Of a DNA stretch of 52,327 nt, positions 25,183 through 31,831 are shown one piece after another. The notes below the pieces were generated by a model. It had not been told where the DNA came from. It worked only from the letters and a program-made list of their open reading frames with translations, and ran no database searches. The stretch comes from Candidatus Saccharimonadota bacterium (GTDB lineage: Bacteria; Patescibacteriota; Saccharimonadia; Saccharimonadales; Saccharimonadaceae). Numbering within the stretch: position 1 is the first letter of the stretch; each line of letters starts with the position of its first letter. The DNA is taken from the NCBI GenBank assembly GCA_905372275.1, contig CAJPON010000007.1, forward strand, positions 1-52,327, given 5' to 3'. The position numbers and the translations under genes were made by a program.

Positions 25183-25829
25183 CTGTCGAAATTGTGCGGG
25201 TGCGCCAGGAAAATCCTGAGGTGACGACGCTGTATTTTGCGCGGCCGTTTGATTTTATGGCGGGGCAATACATCACAGTGTTCATTGCGGGTAGTCAGGT
25301 GCGTGAGGGCAAGGCCTATAGTATTTCTTCGCGCCCAGATGAGAAATTGATGTCGATTACCGTGAAAAATGTGGGCGGCGAATTCTCCAGCTATTTGTGT
25401 TCGCGTCAAGTTGGCGATACGCTGCAAATTAGCCGGGCGTACGGTGATTTCAATCCGCAAACTGAGCGGCCGCTGGTCGGCATCGCGGCGGGGTGCGGGC
25501 TGAGCCCGATTTGGAGTATTTTGGCGGACGCCAAGCAGCCGACTTTTCTCTATTTGAGTCAAAAATCGCCAGAATATATGGTTTTCTCGGAGGAGTTATC
25601 AGCGTCAAATATTGCCGTCAAAAAGTTTAGTACCCGCCAGCAGGTCGAGGAAACAGACGGCTGGCATAACGGGCGGTTTGAGGTGGCGAACATTGTGAGT
25701 GAAGTGCCGGGTGATTCGCATTTTCTGGTCTGCGGCAGCCTGCCATTTGTACGCGACGTCTGGCAAAAACTAACCGCTGCTGGCGTCGACGAATCACATG
25801 TTTCAACGGAGACATTTTTTGAGCAATGA
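25167..25829 (+). CDS. Ferredoxin/flavodoxin reductase-like FAD oxidoreductase
   Basis: This 220-aa protein has the two-domain ferredoxin-NADP reductase fold. The FAD barrel has FMAGQYITVFI and KAYSISSRPDE (RxYS-type, here KAYS), followed by GGEFSSYLC. The NAD(P)-binding half has GIAAGCGLSPIWSIL and ends VCGSLPFVRDVWQKL, with C-G-P/L-type motif and terminal aromatic-Glu tail (FFEQ). It overlaps nrdG by 16 bp and the following gene by 4 bp. The likely role is to feed electrons from NAD(P)H to the NrdG cluster or to reduce NrdD; this is inference from the operon. Confidence 0.85.
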   Translation: MRDSLTVEIVRVRQENPEVTTLYFARPFDFMAGQYITVFIAGSQVREGKAYSISSRPDEKLMSITVKNVGGEFSSYLCSRQVGDTLQISRAYGDFNPQTERPLVGIAAGCGLSPIWSILADAKQPTFLYLSQKSPEYMVFSEELSASNIAVKKFSTRQQVEETDGWHNGRFEVANIVSEVPGDSHFLVCGSLPFVRDVWQKLTAAGVDESHVSTETFFEQ

Positions 25830-28330
25830 GCGAGGTGGTAGCGCCAGTTGTGGACGGGCCGCCGACAATAGGCGAGGCTGGAGGAGGGTTTAATGTATTT
25901 GCGTCGTCGAGAGGCGGTTCAGCAAATGAGGATTTTTCAACGGGGATTGATAGTGAGGCAACTACCGCTGGCGCGGACGATTTTGATTTGGTGGCGGTGG
26001 CAAATGGCGAAGAAACGCTTGATACCACGATAAACAATAGTGATAATTCAAAAGAAACATCGAATTCAGTCGATCCGGCAATGTGTCAAAATTTCGGAAC
26101 GATTGCCTGTGTTGGCTGCATTTTCGCGCAAGATTGCCAAAGACGTCAAGCAGAGATGATGGCATCAAACAACAAAGATCAACCTGAGCAGCTCAGTACA
26201 CTAGAGAAATTACTCCGAGAAGACGACGCGCCGGGTGAGATTGTCTGGGCGCAGCCTACGCCAGATGATGATGTCAGTAGGGAGCAGCTGCTAACTGCCG
26301 AGGAGGAACAGTCAATAAACGATAGTTCAAATGTATTTGAATCTGAGCCAGAACCTAAACCTAGGCCTAAGTCTGAACCTGAGCCCGAACCCGAAGGACA
26401 AACGCTATCAGACACTCAACCATCTTCTCGGCCGTCTAACAAACAAAGGGAGTCAGCTGCGCCGGCACTGCCTCAGTTTGCAGAGTCAAGAAACTCAGAA
26501 TCTTTGAACCATGAAGTCGACAGAATACATAGCAACGACGAAGAAAAATCGGCTACAGCTCCTATAGCTAATATAGTGAAAAAAACAACGAATATCGATG
26601 ATGGCGGTACTAATCCTGAGTCCAATTCCAGTTCGGCTGTTAAAACATCGAAAGAACCTCGTGCACAAATCGACAGTGACGATACCAATGAGCGCATCAA
26701 GCAAGATGAATTACCGCGAGCAGCAGACCGTGCAGCGGATGACTCGGGTAAACTTGTTAATCAGCAAACAGCAACAGTAAACCGCGCTACCCAAACAACT
26801 CAGCGTTCAATCAAACATGCCGACCAGGAGGTGTCAGCAGTTGCTGATACAACTGAACAAATCTCGTCAGTTAACACTCATCAGGCGATTAAAATTCCTA
26901 AGCCAGAGGGTAATGGCAGCGCCGTTGCAGCAACTCACTCTCAGAAAGAGCCAGTGATAGAAAAAGTATCAAGCACGCTAATTGATGCTAATGATACTTT
27001 AGCCGACAGCGGGACTTCTACTGCGGTCGACAGAGTAGGCAATAGGCAAGAGCCACCAGCTCTAAAACCAAAACCTATTAGAACAAAGAATAATCTACTT
27101 AAAAAAACTACTCCCAAAAATATTATAACTAAGCCTAAAAGTGATTCATCAACAGATTTTGAAGTCTCAGCTGAGATGTCTTTAGAGTTTCAAACTCCGT
27201 CGATAGATAAGCAAAACCCGCTAGCTGACGATAAAAAGGATAATATTAGCTCTCCTTCCGCGGTTGAATCTGTTGATTATTTCAGAAAAACTCTGCCAGA
27301 AACTCGACCGGTAAACGCTGTACAAAATACATCAGATGGAGAGGATTCAGCCGCAGAGCTTGCCGAGAAGGAAAGTGCGCCGTCAAAAAAAGCAGTTGTT
27401 AAAAATCCTAACATACATTACAGCGATAGTGCGTTTAATCAGACAAAGCAGGTAGAAACGGTTGCGAATAATCCTGCTGTAAAATTGCCTGCAGAAACTG
27501 CCGGTTGGGCTAGCGAAAATGAAATCTTTGTAGTTGACCGGGAAGAAAGTTTTGCTAATAACCATAGAGACGAGTCTATGCAGCGTGAGGCAGTATTAAT
27601 AGATAGCGATAATGACTTGCCGACTTTACCGCAGAACGAACGAGTACCAAAAGCTGATATTGAGCAAGACCTGGAGCCGAAAAATACTACTGAGATAAAT
27701 CTTCAATTGCGTTCTGATCGGTCCTCTGAGCGATGGCCAAAATTGGATGAGATGGTAAATCCAGCCTTGCCACCGAGCAGGTCTTTGAATTCTGAGTTAT
27801 TGTCTAAACTGGATGAGACATCGAACAGCTTGCAAGAATATGACGAGACACAAACCTCTGAACTATGGCCTAAGCCGGATGAGGCGTCAAACCAATTGAT
27901 TAATCAAACGGACTTTGAAGACGGCAATACAGTACGTCAAAAAACCCGACAAACAAGAATTATACAGCCAAACGAAAACGACACAATATACGTTGATTTG
28001 AGGAATGAGCATGCTAGCAGCGAGGTAGACAGTCTGCACAGCCAACCAACTGCGGACTATACGGATCAAATAGAAATGAATAATGACAATGACCTGGATT
28101 GCCAACTAAATGATAATAGCGGCAGCCAGGCGGAAAAACTACATAAGGTTGCTTTTGCTCATCCCTTAGCGGCGTTATGGACTGATGATAGCCAGCTAAA
28201 TCCAGAAAATAGCAAAATCTCAAATGGTCGCAATACCAAGGTTGCTTCGTGGTTGACAAAATTAGTTGGTGCAGTAGCAGTTTATGTGGCTTGCAGTAGG
28301 CGGGAAAGTACGCTTGGTGTTTCTAATTAG
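25826..28330 (+). CDS. Large disordered protein with N-terminal four-Cys cluster and C-terminal hydrophobic tail
   Basis: I do not recognise this 834-aa protein. Near residues 87-104 it has C-x7-C-x2-C-x5-C (CQNFGTIACVGCIFAQDC), which could hold an Fe-S cluster or zinc. Almost all the rest is low complexity, rich in Ser, Asn, Asp, Glu, Pro and Lys, including a Pro-Glu/Lys run near 170-190. About residues 630-695 contain three imperfect copies of SExxxKxDExxN. The C-terminus has a hydrophobic stretch (WLTKLVGAVAVYVACS) that could be a tail anchor. The start overlaps the reductase stop by 4 bp (ATGA), so it is made together with the nrdDG-reductase operon. An electron-relay role is a guess from position. 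Confidence 0.75.
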   Translation: MSEVVAPVVDGPPTIGEAGGGFNVFASSRGGSANEDFSTGIDSEATTAGADDFDLVAVANGEETLDTTINNSDNSKETSNSVDPAMCQNFGTIACVGCIFAQDCQRRQAEMMASNNKDQPEQLSTLEKLLREDDAPGEIVWAQPTPDDDVSREQLLTAEEEQSINDSSNVFESEPEPKPRPKSEPEPEPEGQTLSDTQPSSRPSNKQRESAAPALPQFAESRNSESLNHEVDRIHSNDEEKSATAPIANIVKKTTNIDDGGTNPESNSSSAVKTSKEPRAQIDSDDTNERIKQDELPRAADRAADDSGKLVNQQTATVNRATQTTQRSIKHADQEVSAVADTTEQISSVNTHQAIKIPKPEGNGSAVAATHSQKEPVIEKVSSTLIDANDTLADSGTSTAVDRVGNRQEPPALKPKPIRTKNNLLKKTTPKNIITKPKSDSSTDFEVSAEMSLEFQTPSIDKQNPLADDKKDNISSPSAVESVDYFRKTLPETRPVNAVQNTSDGEDSAAELAEKESAPSKKAVVKNPNIHYSDSAFNQTKQVETVANNPAVKLPAETAGWASENEIFVVDREESFANNHRDESMQREAVLIDSDNDLPTLPQNERVPKADIEQDLEPKNTTEINLQLRSDRSSERWPKLDEMVNPALPPSRSLNSELLSKLDETSNSLQEYDETQTSELWPKPDEASNQLINQTDFEDGNTVRQKTRQTRIIQPNENDTIYVDLRNEHASSEVDSLHSQPTADYTDQIEMNNDNDLDCQLNDNSGSQAEKLHKVAFAHPLAALWTDDSQLNPENSKISNGRNTKVASWLTKLVGAVAVYVACSRRESTLGVSN

Positions 28331-28356
28331 ACATTGTAAAAACCTTAAGTTATAAT
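28328..28356 (+). promoter_or_regulatory. Promoter TAGACA-17-TATAAT
   Basis: TAGACA (28328-28333), a 17-nt spacer and TATAAT (28351-28356). The spacer contains TGTAAAAACCTT, also found just before the nrdD promoter. A start at about 28363 would begin a short leader RNA ending at the hairpin below. Confidence 0.55.
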
Positions 28357-28362
28357 AAATAT

Positions 28363-28437
28363 ATGTCCTGTGATGGTACGCCACCAGTGAATACACCAAC
28401 TATTTTGAATTTTAGCGCCCCTTTGGGCGTCTTTTAA
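28363..28437 (+). CDS. Possible 24-codon leaderless leader peptide over a terminator
   Basis: An ATG 6 nt after TATAAT opens a 24-aa frame whose TAA (28435-28437) falls in the U-tract of the hairpin at 28415-28435. The peptide would be MSCDGTPPVNTP followed by a hydrophobic end. It has no known homology that I can see. It could be a translated leader controlling read-through into the next genes, or the region may only be a short RNA of about 70 nt with two small stem-loops. Confidence 0.3.
   Translation: MSCDGTPPVNTPTILNFSAPLGVF
28415..28435 (+). terminator. Intrinsic terminator or attenuator before the anchored-protein gene
   Basis: GCGCCC pairs with GGGCGT around CTTT, followed by CTTTT. 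It lies 5 nt before an ATG and 16 nt before the likely start at 28452, after the promoter at 28351. Confidence 0.7.
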
Positions 28438-28451
28438 TTATGAGGAGATAT

Positions 28452-28910
28452 ATGAACAGTAATAAAAAAGTTAATCTTAAAAAAGTGATACTATCTGCAG
28501 CTATTATCCTGCTGACTTTAGCAGGAGTGTTGGTTTATGCGTTGTCTTGGCAAGGTGATACGAAGGACATTGAGGCGGTGGCGGATAGTTTTAAGCCGTT
28601 AGATGGTTGGCAAGAGGCGGAGCGTGAGGTTGTGACGCCAAAAATAATATGTTTGATGGGAAATTGTCCAGAAGTTTATAAGTCGTGGAAGTATAGAAAA
28701 TCTGTAGATTATGACGATATTAAAAAATTTGCTGGTTATGATGAGTTGTTAGACGTAGACGATAGGTGCAAAAATAACAATCTTAACGTCTGTGAATTTA
28801 GCGGAAAAAGAAATGGATACCAGTATAGAATACATGTTTCGCGTCGTGACGACGTGACAAACGTAGGGCTAAACGTAAGGAAAGGGGGTTTTGTCGATAA
28901 TGTCAACTAA
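28452..28910 (+). CDS. Small membrane-anchored extracytoplasmic protein, unknown
   Basis: I do not recognise this protein of about 152 aa. A Lys-rich start is followed by one membrane helix (VILSAAIILLTLAGVLVYAL), so the rest is probably outside the membrane. The outer part has four cysteines, in IICLMGNCPE and DDRCKNNNLNVCEF, spaced for two disulfides, and a compact polar fold. ATG 28452 is chosen: AGGAG at 28443-28447 serves it, while the ATG at 28440 overlaps that site. It precedes the cutinase-VWA gene by 51 nt in the same direction and may be co-expressed with it. Confidence 0.7.
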   Translation: MNSNKKVNLKKVILSAAIILLTLAGVLVYALSWQGDTKDIEAVADSFKPLDGWQEAEREVVTPKIICLMGNCPEVYKSWKYRKSVDYDDIKKFAGYDELLDVDDRCKNNNLNVCEFSGKRNGYQYRIHVSRRDDVTNVGLNVRKGGFVDNVN

Positions 28911-28961
28911 CTATACACTTTAATACTTAAGATTACTTCAAATTGTGGGAGCGGAAGTTTT

Positions 28962-31118
28962 ATGAATAAGCAAATTGCAATAATTTACGTACTCATAGCG
29001 TCTATGATTCTTAATGTGTTTGTATCTAATTTTGATGCTTTAGCAGCGAATGTTGACAATAAATGCACGCTAGTTACGGGTGTATTTGCTAGAGGGTCTG
29101 GTCAAAAGGTTGGTCAAGACAGAAATGAAACCTCGCGTTTTAGGAATCAGCTGCTATCTAGAATTGGCGACGAATCTAAATTAAACTTCTACGAACTTGG
29201 TAGCGAAAGCTATGGCGGCAATCAATATCCAGCGGTTGATGTCAGTAATGTCTGGAACGGTAATGCTATTGGCGCCAAGCTTAGCGGCGGCATGGGGAAT
29301 GATTATGGCAAGAGTGTAAGGCAAGGTGTCGCAGAATTGCAGGCTTATTTAGATGCTCGTCACCGAAAATGTCCTAACGAATTTTTCATTCTGGGCGGTA
29401 TTTCACAGGGTGCGCAGGTAGTTGGCCAAGCATTACCAAATATCTCGTCTGGCGTCAAGAATAAAATAGTCTTTAATATGTTGTTTGGCGATCCTAAATT
29501 ATATTTACCAGAGGGCGAAGGGATATTTCCGCCAGCTTGTCGTAACGAGAAATTATCAGCTTATCGGCGCGAAATTGCTAATTGCCACGTTGACAACGGC
29601 GCGCTTGGTGCCCGAAAACCGTTTTTGCCGAACGAAGATAACTCAAAAACCGGATTATGGTGTCTAGCTAACGATTATGTTTGTGGCAGTTCAAAGTTTG
29701 TTTGGGACGTTGAGGGTCATGGTAAGTACGCCAATTCCAATGGGCCGATTGACGACGGTGTTCGCGAGGCGGCTAATAGGCTAAAAAATGCCGCCAAACT
29801 TGCTTCTCAAAATGACCCAGGAATTAACGATAAACCGCTAAATAACAATATGGGAACGGCTGGAACTGACGTGGTGTTTGTCTTGGATACAACTGGGTCT
29901 ATGATGTCTTATATTGATCAGATGAAAACGTTTATTAGAAATTATAGTTCGAAAATTAAAGAAATAAATGGACGAGTTGGATTAGTTGTTTATCGCGATG
30001 CAGGCGACGAATACACTGCTAAAAAATTATCTGATTTGCAGACAGATACCGCAGACTTGCTTAATAAACTAGAAAGCGTATCTGCTGATGGCGGCGGCGA
30101 TGGTCCAGAGGCAGCTCTGCATGCTAGTATGGTGGCTATGAATGAAATGAAGTGGCAAAAAGGCGCGACAAAAGCGATTATTTTGTTGACTGATACCGGC
30201 TATCATGATCCAGATAAGGTTGATGGTTCGACCCTGGCGGCTGTGGCTAAGCGTTCGTTAGAGATAGACCCAGTCAATATTTATCCTGTTGTAGGAGACT
30301 ACTTAAAAAACTCGTATACAGATATAGCTAAGCAAACTTCTGGACAGGTAATTGCTAGCGGCGACGAGAATGACGTTGTTGCTGCGCTAAATAAAGCCTT
30401 AACTAAAATTAAGAATCGTCCGAACGCCAAACTGAAAATTGGCGAATATTATGCGGAGGTTGGACAGAAGATTACCTTTGATGCCGGTGATTCGTACGTA
30501 GTTGATGGTAGTATCACAAAGTACGAGTGGGATTTTGATGGTGATGGTAAGATCGATCAAACGACAACAAGTCCGGTTGCCAGCCATGTCTATAATGAAA
30601 AGTTTGATGGCATCATGCAAGTGCGAATGAGCGCTAGCAACGACACAGTGTCAAACATATCGGCACCTGTTAAAGTTGGCATAAAGCCCAATCTGCCTGT
30701 TGGTCCTGGAGCGCCTCAGGTTTCGGCAAAAATTATTGAGCGAAATGGCAATAAGGCGACAATTCGGCTAAATTGGCAGCCAGTTGACGAATTGTCCTCG
30801 CGCTGGCTGATTCGTCTGGATGACAATAATCTTGGTTGGGCTGTTGGTGAACAGCGACAACTTGATATTACCGATGTCGATATATCAAAAACCAGAACAA
30901 TTACCGTGACGGGCGTTAAAGCTGACGGTTACGCCGGCAAGCCTGCAACCATACAAGTCGATAACGAGATACCTGCGCCTAACCCTGAAGGGCCAATCTC
31001 TCGGCCATGTCCTTATAAAATTAGAGTAGGTTTATTTACGATAGCCTGCCGTTACCAAAAGGTAACGTTTGGCGGCTGGTCATTTTATTGGATGGTTTGG
31101 TATATCGTTAGAAGTTAA
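28962..31118 (+). CDS. Secreted cutinase-like hydrolase fused to VWA and PKD domains
   Basis: This 718-aa protein has a signal peptide (cut likely after ALA near 29). Residues about 35-270 are a cutinase-type alpha/beta hydrolase: GGISQGA (Ser about 148), ANDYVCGSS (Asp about 238, the 'D.VC' motif) and EGHGKY (His about 253). Next is a von Willebrand A domain with the metal site DTTGSMMS (about 305). KYEWDFDGDGKID marks a PKD domain (about 490-575), and a fibronectin-like stretch follows. The short C-terminus is Cys/Trp-rich (WSFYWMVWYIV). Cutinases split esters of lipids or polymers; here the VWA and PKD parts may bind a host surface. No sorting signal is visible. The fold calls are good, the role inferred. 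Confidence 0.85.
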   Translation: MNKQIAIIYVLIASMILNVFVSNFDALAANVDNKCTLVTGVFARGSGQKVGQDRNETSRFRNQLLSRIGDESKLNFYELGSESYGGNQYPAVDVSNVWNGNAIGAKLSGGMGNDYGKSVRQGVAELQAYLDARHRKCPNEFFILGGISQGAQVVGQALPNISSGVKNKIVFNMLFGDPKLYLPEGEGIFPPACRNEKLSAYRREIANCHVDNGALGARKPFLPNEDNSKTGLWCLANDYVCGSSKFVWDVEGHGKYANSNGPIDDGVREAANRLKNAAKLASQNDPGINDKPLNNNMGTAGTDVVFVLDTTGSMMSYIDQMKTFIRNYSSKIKEINGRVGLVVYRDAGDEYTAKKLSDLQTDTADLLNKLESVSADGGGDGPEAALHASMVAMNEMKWQKGATKAIILLTDTGYHDPDKVDGSTLAAVAKRSLEIDPVNIYPVVGDYLKNSYTDIAKQTSGQVIASGDENDVVAALNKALTKIKNRPNAKLKIGEYYAEVGQKITFDAGDSYVVDGSITKYEWDFDGDGKIDQTTTSPVASHVYNEKFDGIMQVRMSASNDTVSNISAPVKVGIKPNLPVGPGAPQVSAKIIERNGNKATIRLNWQPVDELSSRWLIRLDDNNLGWAVGEQRQLDITDVDISKTRTITVTGVKADGYAGKPATIQVDNEIPAPNPEGPISRPCPYKIRVGLFTIACRYQKVTFGGWSFYWMVWYIVRS

Positions 31119-31153
31119 GTATGTGTAGAGAAGTAATAATTTCATTAGCATAG

Positions 31154-31159
31154 TATAAT
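31154..31159 (+). promoter_or_regulatory. -10 box TATAAT for radC, leaderless-type
   Basis: TATAAT ends 7 nt before the radC ATG (31167), with no ribosome site between. Confidence 0.6.
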
Positions 31160-31166
31160 TTTATAT

Positions 31167-31811
31167 ATGAAGCTGTCTGATCGTCATCCCAATGACCGTC
31201 CCCGCGAGAAACTAGCGCGTTACGGTACGGCGCGGTTGAGCGACTTGGAATTGTTGATGGCGATTATTGGCAGCGGTAACAAACAGGCGGATGTCGGTAA
31301 AATTGCGCGCGAAGTGCTGAAAATTGTGCGTCAAAAAGGCGGCGATGTTTCGTATGATGATTTACGGAGCGTGATTGGCTTGGGCGAAGCGAAAATCCCG
31401 GTGATTCTGGCGAGTTTGGAGCTGGCGAGGCGGTACTTGCTGGATAGCGACCAGCCGATCATTGACAGTCCAGAAAAGGCCGTCGAGCTGCTGGCCGACA
31501 TTCGCGACAAAAAGCAGGAATATTTTGTCTGTCTGACGCTGGATGGTGCGAATCGTTTGATCGCCAAGCGGGTGGTGACTATCGGCACGCTGACGGCCAG
31601 CCTGGTACACCCGCGCGAGGTCTTCGCCGATGTCATTGCTGACCGTGCCGCCAGCATCATCGTGGCGCATAATCATCCGAGCGGGAGTATGAGACCAAGC
31701 CAGGCCGACATAGAAACGACCAATCGGCTCAAACGCGCCGGCGAGTTGCTTGGTATACCTCTTATGTCTCATTTGTTAATTACCAAGCAATCCTTCCGAG
31801 CCATCGATTAG
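31167..31811 (+). CDS. radC: RadC-family JAB/MPN domain protein
   Basis: This 214-aa protein is a full-length RadC. An N-terminal helix-hairpin-helix-like part (RPREKLARYGTARLSDLELLMAIIGSG) leads to the JAMM metalloprotease-like domain with AHNHPSGSMRPSQAD, which gives H-x-H and the later Asp of the zinc site. The biochemical function of RadC is unsettled; an early repair role was withdrawn, and it occurs both in core genomes and near mobile DNA. It stands alone, at the left boundary of the defence island. Confidence 0.93.
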   Translation: MKLSDRHPNDRPREKLARYGTARLSDLELLMAIIGSGNKQADVGKIAREVLKIVRQKGGDVSYDDLRSVIGLGEAKIPVILASLELARRYLLDSDQPIIDSPEKAVELLADIRDKKQEYFVCLTLDGANRLIAKRVVTIGTLTASLVHPREVFADVIADRAASIIVAHNHPSGSMRPSQADIETTNRLKRAGELLGIPLMSHLLITKQSFRAID

Positions 31812-31818
31812 AAAATGT

Positions 31819-31824
31819 TATAAT
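31819..31824 (+). promoter_or_regulatory. Extended -10 box TGT-TATAAT for SNF2 helicase gene
   Basis: TGT-TATAAT (31816-31824) ends 7 nt before ATG 31832. It begins 5 nt after the radC stop codon, within the short radC-helicase gap. Confidence 0.6.
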
Positions 31825-31831
31825 AACTCTG

